Origin: an uncultured bacterium
GTDB taxonomy: Bacteria > Bacillota_I > Bacilli_A > RF39 > UBA660
NCBI GenBank assembly: GCA_949284575.1
Contig: CASDWO010000029.1
Coordinates: 1-32,985, forward strand
Length of the DNA: 32,985 nucleotides
Reading direction: 5' to 3'
Position numbers and translations under genes: made by a program. How positions within the stretch are numbered: the first letter of the stretch is position 1; every line of letters begins with the position of its first letter. Shown one piece after another: positions 9,480-17,130 of the stretch. A model generated the notes under the pieces. The model was not told the DNA's origin. It was given only the letters and a program-made list of their open reading frames with translations, and did not search any database.

Positions 9480-9700
9480 GAAAATAGGAAAATTGCATTT
9501 TTAACTTATCCACAATTTTTCGACAATTTTCTCCACAACAATAATCTACAAATATCAACAAAAAAATAAGTTTTCCACATTTTCCACAATTTTTAAATTA
9601 ACAGGTTAATAACATTTTTCCACATGATGTGGAAATAGTGGAAAAAGATAATTGTTTTCATATATATAAATATATGTTAAGATACTATTAGGAATATTTC
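9471..9700. other. oriC: DnaA-box cluster and AT-rich region upstream of dnaA
   Basis: The 410-base gap between dnaA and rpmH holds a dense cluster of DnaA boxes: TTATCCACA (perfect) at 9506-9514; TTTTCCACA at 9571-9579, 9580-9588 and 9616-9624; TTCTCCACA at 9529-9537; and reverse-strand forms at 9471-9479, 9628-9636 and 9638-9646. The boxes at 9571 and 9580 abut exactly, and those at 9616 and 9628 face each other. An alternating A/T stretch at about 9657-9690 follows and is a candidate unwinding region. Genes diverge from this point on both sides, which marks it as the replication origin. Confidence 0.88.
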
Positions 9701-9763
9701 TAATTTAAATATTCTCTTTATACGTAATAGAAACTAAAAGGAAATCCTTGTTAAAATAATTTC

Positions 9764-9793
9764 TTGACAAAATTTCCCTTAAGCTATTATAAT
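9764..9793 (+). promoter_or_regulatory. rpmH promoter
   Basis: A perfect -35 TTGACA (9764-9769) and a perfect -10 TATAAT (9788-9793) are 18 bases apart. This is the strongest-looking promoter in the window. It lies 32 bases before the rpmH start. Confidence 0.9.
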
Positions 9794-9825
9794 AATGTAG
9801 ATTTCAAGTCTGGAGGTGTTATAAA

Positions 9826-9954
9826 ATGAAAAGAACATATCAACCAAACCAAAGAAAAAGAGCTAAAAAGCATGGTTTCTTTGCACGCAAAAATAGTGAT
9901 GGTAAAATTTTAAATAGTCGTCGTAAGAAAGGTCGCAAAGAATTAGTAAAATAA
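9826..9954 (+). CDS. rpmH: 50S ribosomal protein L34
   Basis: This is a 42-residue basic protein of the large ribosomal subunit. It starts [20 protein letters not shown] and ends [12 protein letters not shown], both diagnostic for L34. It is two residues shorter than the usual 44, because the loop after HGFFAR lacks the Met-Ser-Thr segment found in many homologues. The start has a perfect GGAGG Shine-Dalgarno sequence 7 bases upstream and a strong promoter. It is the first rightward gene from the origin, as in most Bacteria, and is followed by a terminator before rnpA. Confidence 0.96.
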   Translation: MKRTYQPNQRKRAKKHGFFARKNSDGKILNSRRKKGRKELVK

Positions 9955-9957
9955 TAT

Positions 9958-9981
9958 CCACTGTTTTTTCAGTGGTTTTTT
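9958..9981 (+). terminator. Terminator or attenuator between rpmH and rnpA
   Basis: CCACTG (9958-9963), a six-T loop and CAGTGG (9970-9975) are followed by six T residues. It lies 3 bases past the rpmH stop. Partial read-through would give abundant L34 and less RnpA. Confidence 0.85.
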
Positions 9982-9999
9982 ACTTAATAGGAACTTACT

Positions 10000-10329
10000 A
10001 TGAATAAAAAATATATAATAAAATCAAGTCAACTTTTTGATGATATTATTAAAAATGGTAAAAAAGTTAAAAACTATAATTTTATTATTTTTTTTAGGGA
10101 AGAAAACCAAGAATTTAATAAATATGGTATTAGTGTTCCCAAAAAAGTAGGTAAAGCTCATATTCGTAATAATTTAAAAAGAAAAATTCGTGCAATTTTA
10201 AGAAACTATAAGAAAAACTATGAAAAATCTTATAATTGTATTATAATTATAAGAAATAGCTGCTTAGAATTATCTTATCAAGAGCTAGAAAATAGTTTAG
10301 AAAAATTATTAAATAAAATAGATAGGTGA
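10000..10329 (+). CDS. rnpA: Ribonuclease P protein component
   Basis: This is the protein subunit that helps the RNase P RNA bind and cleave precursor tRNAs. It has 109 residues, normal for the family. The RNR motif is GKAHIRNNLKRKIRA at about 51-65, which makes the RNA contact. It ends in TGA, which shows that UGA is a stop in this genome. The Shine-Dalgarno sequence is weak (AGGA, 9 bases upstream). It lies 45 bases after rpmH behind a terminator and only 4 bases before yidC. Confidence 0.95.
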   Translation: MNKKYIIKSSQLFDDIIKNGKKVKNYNFIIFFREENQEFNKYGISVPKKVGKAHIRNNLKRKIRAILRNYKKNYEKSYNCIIIIRNSCLELSYQELENSLEKLLNKIDR

Positions 10330-10333
10330 TATA

Positions 10334-11263
10334 ATGAAACATAAAAAAATTAAGATATTAATTATGATAATGGTCATGTTTTTAGTAACAGGATGTACTA
10401 CAACTTTAGTAGATAAAAATAAAGAACCTGTTCAAAATCCCGAAACAGGCCAATCTTTAACAGAAAATATTCTTTGTCAACCTGAAAATGAACAAACTAG
10501 AAAACTCTATGAAAAAAATGGTGTAAAATTAAAAGATTTACCAAAATGTTCAAAATTCACACCAGGTTCAACAGAATATGATGGCTTATGGACAGGCATC
10601 TTTGTTAAACCACTAGCATTTTTAATCTTAACATTAGGTAAATATATAGGTAGTTTTGCTGTTAGTATTATTATTATAACAATTATCATAAGATTGATAC
10701 TATTCCCATTTACAAGAAAAATGGCTGTTCAAAGTGAGATGATGAAAAAAGCCTCTCCTGAACTAGCTAGAATTCAAAAGAAGTATGAAGGAAAAACAGA
10801 TCAAGATTCTATGTTAAGACAAAATCAAGAAATGATGATGGTCTATAAAAAGTATAATTTTAATCCTTTAACAAGTTGTTTAATATCATTTATTCAATTA
10901 CCTTTATTATTTGCTTTTCTAGAAGCAATAAATAGAGTACCAGCAATCTTTGAAGAAAACTTCCTAGGAATTCAATTAGGAACAACTCCTATAGTAGGAT
11001 TTGGAAGTGAAACATTCTATATGTATATAATTCTTCTACTTATAATTGGTAGCTCTACGATCTTTATGTTTAAGACAACAAATAACGAAGCAAGTGATCC
11101 TTCAATGAAAATGATGCCAATAATGATGAGCGTAATAATAATAATAACTGCCTTCTTTATGCCAGCCGCTTTAGGTATTTATTGGTCAGTAGGAAACATT
11201 TTTGCAATCTGTCAAAACATAATTGTTATGAAAGGAATGGAAAAGCATGGTAAAAAAGCATAA
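10334..11263 (+). CDS. yidC: Membrane protein insertase YidC/SpoIIIJ, lipoprotein type
   Basis: This Sec-associated and stand-alone insertase places membrane proteins into the cytoplasmic membrane. It has 309 residues. The N-terminus carries a lipoprotein signal with lipobox VTGC and Cys21 as the lipidated residue, typical of Gram-positive YidC1. The conserved groove arginine is Arg120 in TIIIRLILFP. Five membrane segments follow the usual arrangement. The extracellular stretch between Cys21 and the first core helix is fairly long (about 70 residues) and contains two further cysteines, Cys48 and Cys72, which could pair. AGGTGAT near the rnpA stop serves as Shine-Dalgarno sequence. Confidence 0.95.
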   Translation: MKHKKIKILIMIMVMFLVTGCTTTLVDKNKEPVQNPETGQSLTENILCQPENEQTRKLYEKNGVKLKDLPKCSKFTPGSTEYDGLWTGIFVKPLAFLILTLGKYIGSFAVSIIIITIIIRLILFPFTRKMAVQSEMMKKASPELARIQKKYEGKTDQDSMLRQNQEMMMVYKKYNFNPLTSCLISFIQLPLLFAFLEAINRVPAIFEENFLGIQLGTTPIVGFGSETFYMYIILLLIIGSSTIFMFKTTNNEASDPSMKMMPIMMSVIIIITAFFMPAALGIYWSVGNIFAICQNIIVMKGMEKHGKKA

Positions 11264-11858
11264 TTATACAGGAAAAACTTATGAAGAAGCATTTAATAAA
11301 GCTAAAATAGATCTTCAAGAATTAGAAGAAAATTTAATTATTATTACAAAAGAAGAAAAAAAGACTCTCTTATCTAAAAAAGTAGATATAGAAGTAATAG
11401 AAAAAAGAGAAATAAAAGATGAGTTAAAGTATTTAATAAAAAATACTCTTAAAGATATGGGCTTTGAAGTAGAAATAGAAATAACTGTAAATAATGATAT
11501 CCCAACTTATCGTTTATATTCTAATAATGATGCTTTATTAATAGGGAAAGATGGTAAAAATTTAAAAGCTCTAAACCTTGTTATAAATCAAATGCTTTTA
11601 AAAGAACTAAATACTAATTATCGTTTTTTTATCGATGTTAATAATTATAAAGAAAAAAATGATAAACACATTATAAGTTTAGCTAAAAAATTAGCCAAAG
11701 AAGTAAAAGAAACTAAAATAGAAGTTAAAATGGACAAGATGAACTCTTATCAACGCCGTTTAGTTCATAATGCTTTAACAAATAGTCGTTATGTTTATAC
11801 AGAAAGTGTAGGAGAAGAGCCAAATCGTTATGTTGTAATAAAGCCTAAACAAAATTAG
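11247..11858 (+). CDS. khpB: RNA-binding protein KhpB (Jag/EloR)
   Basis: This RNA-binding regulator is linked to cell elongation and works with KhpA in other Gram-positive bacteria. It has 203 residues. A Jag-N domain (KTYEEAFNKA) comes first, then a KH domain with IGKDGKNLKALN at about 98-109, then an R3H domain with MNSYQRRLVHNAL near 167-179. It overlaps the end of yidC by 17 bases, a classic coupled pair. A U-rich terminator begins in its last codons. Confidence 0.95.
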   Translation: MVKKHNYTGKTYEEAFNKAKIDLQELEENLIIITKEEKKTLLSKKVDIEVIEKREIKDELKYLIKNTLKDMGFEVEIEITVNNDIPTYRLYSNNDALLIGKDGKNLKALNLVINQMLLKELNTNYRFFIDVNNYKEKNDKHIISLAKKLAKEVKETKIEVKMDKMNSYQRRLVHNALTNSRYVYTESVGEEPNRYVVIKPKQN

Positions 11859-11871
11859 GTTTTATTTTTTT
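11840..11871 (+). terminator. Intrinsic terminator of the rnpA-yidC-khpB operon
   Basis: CCTAA (11844-11848) pairs with TTAGG (11855-11859) and the stem can be extended outward by a G-U pair and A-T pairs. A T-rich run (11860-11871) follows. It overlaps the khpB stop codon. The GC content of the stem is low. Confidence 0.65.
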
Positions 11872-11929
11872 AGTAAAAGATTTTTTCTGTAAAATTTTGA
11901 CTAATTTTTGTTTTATTAGGCCATAAATA

Positions 11930-11958
11930 TTTACAAAAAAATCTTTACTTTATATAAT
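11930..11958 (+). promoter_or_regulatory. Promoter of the mnmE-mnmG operon
   Basis: The -35 TTTACA (11930-11935) and -10 TATAAT (11953-11958) are 17 bases apart. It lies just after the khpB terminator and drives the run of five genes from 11991 to rsmG. Confidence 0.85.
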
Positions 11959-11990
11959 AGTATGATTATAAAAAGGAGGTATGAAAATAT

Positions 11991-12782
11991 ATGGATGAAA
12001 TGATTGAATTAGCTAATGATATGAACGATTTAAAATTTTTTCATGAGATTTTAAAAAGGGAAGAGAAAAAACTTATCGCTCTTTCTAAAGAACTATTAAA
12101 TCTAAAAGAAGTAAGACTATATCAAGATTTGATCAGTAAATCTCAAACTATTAAAGAAAAAAGAGAAAGATCTAGTGGAGATAATAAAGATTTAATTTTA
12201 AAAGAACTTATTTTATTATTAAAAGCTCATAAAAAAGTTTTAGAATATAAAGAAGTAAAAGAATATCAAGAAGTATTAAATACATTAAAAGATTATAATA
12301 ATTATAGAATTGAAATGAAAAACTATCAATTAGATAATGAAGGTCGTATTTATAATAAAGATAATAATCCTGTAAAAGTTTATAATATTGAATTTTTAAT
12401 AACCACTTTAGCTTTATTAAAAAATGATCCAAATATAACTTTAACAGAGTTAATTTTATATCGAGAAAGTGTAGTAAAATATATACAATCTTTTAAACAT
12501 TATAAAGATGATGAGATTGTTACTAATTTTCTAGGAACAAATATATATCAAAATCCTAAAAATTATTTTGTTGAACCCATAAATATAGATAAACTAAAAG
12601 ATCTAGATAATTTAGATTATGATGAAGAGAATAAAAAGATTAAAGTTAGAAATTTTAATAATTCCATAAAGCTTACTACAGAAAGAGAAATTAGTGCGTT
12701 TTATAATTTTGAAACTCTTAAATTATTTGGAATTGAAACTAATGAAAAAATATTAAAGAAAGGACAAAAAAATGATAAATGA
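11991..12782 (+). CDS. Unrecognised 263-aa coiled-coil protein
   Basis: I do not recognise this family. The first 110 residues are highly charged and helical, with two related segments: LLNLKEVRLYQDLISKSQ (about 36-53) and VLEYKEVKEYQEVLNTLK (about 80-97). Both share the pattern KEV-x2-YQ-(D/E)-hydrophobic, which suggests an internal duplication. The C-terminal half looks globular, with NYFVEPINIDKLKD and a beta-like segment. No signal peptide or membrane helix is seen, so it is probably cytoplasmic. GGAGG lies 11 bases before the ATG, somewhat far. It overlaps mnmE by 11 bases and is first in that operon, hinting at a link to tRNA modification or ribosomes. No gene usually stands here in Bacilli. 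Confidence 0.85.
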   Translation: MDEMIELANDMNDLKFFHEILKREEKKLIALSKELLNLKEVRLYQDLISKSQTIKEKRERSSGDNKDLILKELILLLKAHKKVLEYKEVKEYQEVLNTLKDYNNYRIEMKNYQLDNEGRIYNKDNNPVKVYNIEFLITTLALLKNDPNITLTELILYRESVVKYIQSFKHYKDDEIVTNFLGTNIYQNPKNYFVEPINIDKLKDLDNLDYDEENKKIKVRNFNNSIKLTTEREISAFYNFETLKLFGIETNEKILKKGQKNDK

Positions 12783-14130
12783 TACAATTGTTGCAATATC
12801 AACTAAATTAGGAGTAGGGGCTATTTCCATTATAAGAGTAAGTGGAGATAAAGCTATTTACCTAGTAAATAAAGTATTTAGAGGAAAAGATTTAACTAAA
12901 GTAGCATCTCATACCATAAATTATGGTTTTATTAATAATGGTAAAGAAGATATCGATGAAGTTTTAGTAACAGTAATGAAATCCCCTAAAACTTTTACAA
13001 GAGAAGATATTGTTGAAATAAATTGTCATGGAGGAATCGCTACAACTCTTAGTATCTTTGAACTTTTAATAGAAAAAGGAGCAAGGAAAGCAGAAAGAGG
13101 AGAATTTACTAAAAGAGCCTTCCTTAATGGAAGAATAGATTTAACAGAAGCAGAATCAGTAATGGATCTAATAGATAGTAAGACTGATAATAGTAGAAAA
13201 TTAGCTTTATCATCTCTAGAAGGATCTTTAAAAAAATATATCAATAGTTTTAGAGATAAATTAAAACATGTCATAGCAAATATTGAAGTAAATATAGATT
13301 ATCCTGAGTATTATGATATAGAAGAAGTTACTAAAAAAGAATTACAAGAAGTAATAACTGATCTTGAAAAAGATTTACAAAACTTAGTAAAAAAGTCAGA
13401 AGAAAGACAAATTATAAAAAATGGGATCAAGACTATTATTATAGGTAGACCTAATGTAGGAAAGAGTAGTATTTTAAATAGTTTTCTAAAAGAAGATAAA
13501 GCTATTGTTACAGATATTGAAGGAACAACAAGAGATATTGTAGAAGGAAGTATTATTTTTGATGGTATAGAATTATCTTTAATAGATACAGCAGGTATAA
13601 GAGATACTGATAATTTAGCCGAAAAAATAGGAGTAGAGAAGAGCTTATCTTTAATAAACAAAGCTAACCTTATTATAGTAGTATTAAACTCTAGTGAAGA
13701 GTTAAATGATAATGATAAGTTTATCTTAGATAAAGTAAAAGATAAAAATCCAATTATAGTTTTAAATAAGAATGATTTACCAAAGAAAATTGATAAAGAT
13801 AAGTTAGACTTTAAACATATTGTAAGTACTAATACTAATACCCTAGATGGAATAGAACCCTTAAAAGAAGAAATAAAGAGTATGTTTAAACTATCAGAAA
13901 TAGAAGAAGATGATTACACTTATCTTGCTAATGAAAGACAATTAAGTTTAGCCAAGAAAGCTCTTAAGAGTTTAGGAGATGCTAAAATTAGTTTAGAAAA
14001 AGATGCACCTGTTGATATAATAGAAATAGACTTAAAAGAAGTATTTGATATTTTAGGTTCAATCACTGGTGAAAATTATAGTGATGAACTATTAGATGAG
14101 TTATTTGCTACCTTCTGTGTAGGAAAATAA
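12772..14130 (+). CDS. mnmE: tRNA modification GTPase MnmE
   Basis: With MnmG, this makes the 5-carboxymethylaminomethyl (or aminomethyl) group on wobble uridine 34 of certain tRNAs. It has 452 residues. The N-terminal formyl-THF-binding domain spans about 1-118. The G domain inserted in the helical domain has GRPNVGKS (225-232), the GTTRD switch (251-255), DTAG (273-276) and NKND near 337. The C-terminal CVGK (449-452) carries the conserved cysteine. The start overlaps the preceding gene by 11 bases with AAAGGA upstream. The gene partner mnmG follows after one small gene. Confidence 0.97.
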   Translation: MINDTIVAISTKLGVGAISIIRVSGDKAIYLVNKVFRGKDLTKVASHTINYGFINNGKEDIDEVLVTVMKSPKTFTREDIVEINCHGGIATTLSIFELLIEKGARKAERGEFTKRAFLNGRIDLTEAESVMDLIDSKTDNSRKLALSSLEGSLKKYINSFRDKLKHVIANIEVNIDYPEYYDIEEVTKKELQEVITDLEKDLQNLVKKSEERQIIKNGIKTIIIGRPNVGKSSILNSFLKEDKAIVTDIEGTTRDIVEGSIIFDGIELSLIDTAGIRDTDNLAEKIGVEKSLSLINKANLIIVVLNSSEELNDNDKFILDKVKDKNPIIVLNKNDLPKKIDKDKLDFKHIVSTNTNTLDGIEPLKEEIKSMFKLSEIEEDDYTYLANERQLSLAKKALKSLGDAKISLEKDAPVDIIEIDLKEVFDILGSITGENYSDELLDELFATFCVGK

Positions 14131-14152
14131 ATAGATAGGAATGATTATATAA

Positions 14153-14524
14153 ATGGATAAAAATATTTCTAAGAACAATTTAATTGTGTATAATCAATAT
14201 TGGATAAATAAAGCTTTAGAAGATGGTAATAGTTTTGTTTTAATATCTAAAAAAGAAGACGATAGAAGTATCGGTGAAATAATAGAAGAAAGATATTTAG
14301 AAGAAGATTTAGAACCTAAAAGCAAGAAAGTAACTGAACATGATTCAATCCTATTTCAAAGAGAATGGATAGAAAAATTCAGACAAGAACATTTGACTAT
14401 ACCTAATAGAAGATTGTCAAGTAAACATAGCTTAGGTCAAACATTATCTTTTATATACAGCCAAAAACAATTTAGAGAAAAAATAAAGGAAAGACAAAAA
14501 GAAAAAGTACTAGAATTAAAATAG
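14153..14524 (+). CDS. Unrecognised 123-aa protein between mnmE and mnmG
   Basis: I do not recognise this family. It is a soluble, highly charged protein with a basic helical C-terminus (from about residue 104 on, nearly all Lys, Arg, Glu and Gln). Two segments resemble each other: IVYNQYWINK (11-20) and ILFQREWIEK (67-76), each with an aromatic or polar pair before a Trp-Ile-x-Lys. It lies 22 bases after mnmE and 16 before mnmG, with AGGA as weak Shine-Dalgarno sequence, so it is in the same operon. The context suggests a role with RNA or ribosomes, but nothing in the sequence proves it. Confidence 0.85.
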   Translation: MDKNISKNNLIVYNQYWINKALEDGNSFVLISKKEDDRSIGEIIEERYLEEDLEPKSKKVTEHDSILFQREWIEKFRQEHLTIPNRRLSSKHSLGQTLSFIYSQKQFREKIKERQKEKVLELK

Positions 14525-14540
14525 AAAGACGTGATGTTAG

Positions 14541-16397
14541 ATGAATTATGAAGTAATTGTTGTAGGAGGAGGTCATGCCGGTATAGAAGCATGTCTATCT
14601 TGTGCGAGACTTAACCACAAGACACTTTTAGTAACTGGTAATATTAATAATATTGCCGATATGCCATGTAATCCTTCCATAGGAGGACCTGCTAAAGGAA
14701 TAGTCGTAAGAGAAATAGATGCCTTAGGTGGCGAAATGGCTAAAAATACTGATAAGAGTTCCTTACAAATGAAAATGTTAAATACCAAAAAAGGACCTGC
14801 TGTTAGAGCCTTACGTGCCCAAGCAGATAAAGTTATCTATAAAGAAGAAATGTTAAAGACTCTAAAGAGTCAAGATAACTTAGATATTAAAGAAGGATTA
14901 GTAAAAGAACTTATTATAAAAGATAATAAAGCAAGTGGAGTAATATTAGAAAACGGCGAAGAAATAAGTTCTAAAGCCGTTATCTTAACAACAGGAACAT
15001 ATTTAAAAGGAGCAATATTAGTAGGGGACAAAAAAACAGCAGGTGGTCCTCATGGGGAAAAAGCTAGTAACTACTTAAGTCCTTTCTTAAAAAATCTAGG
15101 TTTTAATATCTTAAGATTAAAAACAGGAACTCCTCCTCGTATTGAAAAAGCAAGTGTCGATTTTTCTAAAATGCAAGAAGAATTAGGAAGTAGTGAAGAT
15201 ATAACATTCTCATATGACAACACTACCGCTCTTGCTTATAAATACCAACTACCATGTTACTTAATTTATACTAACGATTTAACTCATAAAATTATCAAAG
15301 AACATCTAAATGAATCTAGTATGTATGGCGGCTATGTTGAAGGAGTAGGACCAAGATACTGCCCATCTATTGAAGATAAAGTAGTAAGATTTAGTGATAA
15401 AGAACGTCATCAATTATTTTTAGAGCCAGAAAGTATTTATTATGATGACCTATATTTACAAGGGTTTTCTACAAGTATGCCTCATTATGTTCAAGAACAA
15501 ATGGTCCATAGTCTATCTGGTTTAGAAAATGCTAAAATTTTAAAATATGCCTATGCTATAGAGTATGATGCCATAGACTCAAGACAAATAAAACCAACTC
15601 TTGAGACAAAGATAATTGAAAATCTTTATACAGCAGGCCAAATAAATGGAACAAGCGGTTATGAAGAAGCAGCAGGACAAGGACTAATCGCTGGAATTAA
15701 TGCATCTTTAAAACTAGAAGAAAAAGCTCCATTAATATTAAAAAGAAATGAATCTTACATCGGTGTTTTAATAGATGACTTAGTAACAAAAGGAGTAAAA
15801 GATCCTTATCGACTTCTAACATCACGTGCAGAATATCGTCTTTTATTAAGAGATGATAATGCTGATTTAAGATTAAGAGAGTATGGTCATAAAATAGGAC
15901 TAATAAAAGATGATATTTATAATAACTTTTTAAAGAAAAAACAAGAAATAGAAGAATTAACCAATATATTAAAAGAAACAAAAATTACTCCTAAAAAAGA
16001 GATAAATAATACTTTATTAAACTTAAATACATCTCCTTTAAAAGATAGCATTACACTATATGATTTATTAAAAAGACCTGAACTATCTATAGAAGATTTA
16101 ACTAACTTTAAAGAATTAAATTATTCTAAAGAAGTCTTAAAAGAAGTAGAGATAAATGTAAAATATGAAGGCTATATTAAAAAATCTATGGAAGATGCTA
16201 AAAAGATGTTAGAATTAGAAGATAAGAAAATACCTGAAAACCTTAACTATCAAGATATTCCTAATATTGCTAGTGAAGCGAAAGAAAAACTAGAAAAAAT
16301 AAGACCAATAACCTTAGGACAAGCAAGTAGAATTAGTGGGGTTAATCCATCTGATATTGCTATTATATCGGTTTATTTAAAGAAAAGAGGAATCTAA
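14541..16397 (+). CDS. mnmG: tRNA uridine-5-carboxymethylaminomethyl modification enzyme MnmG (GidA)
   Basis: This is the FAD- and NADH-dependent partner of MnmE in wobble-uridine modification. It has 618 residues, the normal size. The FAD-binding dinucleotide fold starts VVGGGHAGIEA at 7-17. The family signatures PCNPSIGGPAKG (about 42-53) and GTPPRI (about 195-200) are present, as is the C-terminal helical domain that contacts MnmE (RISGVNPSDIAIISVYLKKR). The Shine-Dalgarno sequence is weak (ACGTGATG). The next gene, rsmG, starts directly after the stop codon. Confidence 0.97.
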   Translation: MNYEVIVVGGGHAGIEACLSCARLNHKTLLVTGNINNIADMPCNPSIGGPAKGIVVREIDALGGEMAKNTDKSSLQMKMLNTKKGPAVRALRAQADKVIYKEEMLKTLKSQDNLDIKEGLVKELIIKDNKASGVILENGEEISSKAVILTTGTYLKGAILVGDKKTAGGPHGEKASNYLSPFLKNLGFNILRLKTGTPPRIEKASVDFSKMQEELGSSEDITFSYDNTTALAYKYQLPCYLIYTNDLTHKIIKEHLNESSMYGGYVEGVGPRYCPSIEDKVVRFSDKERHQLFLEPESIYYDDLYLQGFSTSMPHYVQEQMVHSLSGLENAKILKYAYAIEYDAIDSRQIKPTLETKIIENLYTAGQINGTSGYEEAAGQGLIAGINASLKLEEKAPLILKRNESYIGVLIDDLVTKGVKDPYRLLTSRAEYRLLLRDDNADLRLREYGHKIGLIKDDIYNNFLKKKQEIEELTNILKETKITPKKEINNTLLNLNTSPLKDSITLYDLLKRPELSIEDLTNFKELNYSKEVLKEVEINVKYEGYIKKSMEDAKKMLELEDKKIPENLNYQDIPNIASEAKEKLEKIRPITLGQASRISGVNPSDIAIISVYLKKRGI

Positions 16398-17048
16398 ATG
16401 ACTATTGAAGAATTTATAAAAGAAGTAGAAGCTTTAGGTTTAAAAGTAACAAAAGAAAAACTAGAACAACTAGATATTATTTATAATACCTTAGTAGAAA
16501 CTAATAAAACAATGAATCTAACAAGAATAACAGAAAAAGATGATGTCTATTTAAAACATTTCTATGATAGTTTGACTCTAGCCAAAGTATATGACTTATC
16601 TAAAGTTAATACTCTTTGTGATATTGGAACAGGAGCAGGTTTCCCAGGACTTGTCTTAAAAATATTCTATCCCAATTTAGAAATAACTTTAGTAGATTCT
16701 CTTTTAAAAAGAGTAAATTATCTTAACAACTTAATAGATAAATTACAATTAACCGCTATAAAGGCCTATCATATAAGAGCAGAAGATTTAATTAGTGATG
16801 GTAAAAAGTTTGATATCGTAACAGCAAGAGCCGTAGCAAATTTACCTAAATTATTATTATGGACCATGCCTTTAGTAAATAAAAATGGTAGTTTCTTAGC
16901 TATGAAAGGAAATGTTTTAGAAGAGTTAGAACTATCTAAAGATATTATGAAAAAACATAATTGGTATATTAATAAAAAGGATGTATTTAAATTACCAAAT
17001 AAAGAAGATATACGAACAATTTTAGAAATAAAACATCAAAAAAATTAA
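16398..17048 (+). CDS. rsmG: 16S rRNA (guanine-527-N7)-methyltransferase RsmG (GidB)
   Basis: This methylates N7 of G527 in the 530 loop of 16S rRNA, using S-adenosylmethionine. It has 216 residues. The cofactor motif is CDIGTGAGFPG at 74-84, followed by the acidic TLVDS strand and the VTARAVANLPKLL block. The ATG begins on the base after the mnmG stop, so translation is coupled. It is the last gene of the mnmE operon; no clear terminator was seen before the noc promoter. Confidence 0.96.
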   Translation: MTIEEFIKEVEALGLKVTKEKLEQLDIIYNTLVETNKTMNLTRITEKDDVYLKHFYDSLTLAKVYDLSKVNTLCDIGTGAGFPGLVLKIFYPNLEITLVDSLLKRVNYLNNLIDKLQLTAIKAYHIRAEDLISDGKKFDIVTARAVANLPKLLLWTMPLVNKNGSFLAMKGNVLEELELSKDIMKKHNWYINKKDVFKLPNKEDIRTILEIKHQKN

Positions 17049-17079
17049 ATAAAACCTAGCAAACTAGTACAATTAATGA

Positions 17080-17085
17080 TATAAT
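17080..17085 (+). promoter_or_regulatory. Putative noc promoter -10 box
   Basis: TATAAT lies 45 bases before the noc start, in the 82-base gap after rsmG. No good -35 hexamer is visible at the normal distance, so noc may also be reached by read-through from rsmG. Confidence 0.5.
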
Positions 17086-17130
17086 GAGATTAGTAAAAAA
17101 ATAAAGTATAGAATAAAGAGGGGATTAAAT

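Noticed and set aside
9628-9700. DnaA-trio unwinding element next to the boxes
   Set aside because: A few triplets of the right kind exist near the boxes, but no clear run of consecutive trios could be counted, so I only call the region AT-rich.
10327-10329. UGA read as tryptophan (Mycoplasma code)
   Set aside because: rnpA ends properly at TGA just before yidC, and tryptophans in conserved places are TGG, so the standard bacterial code is used.
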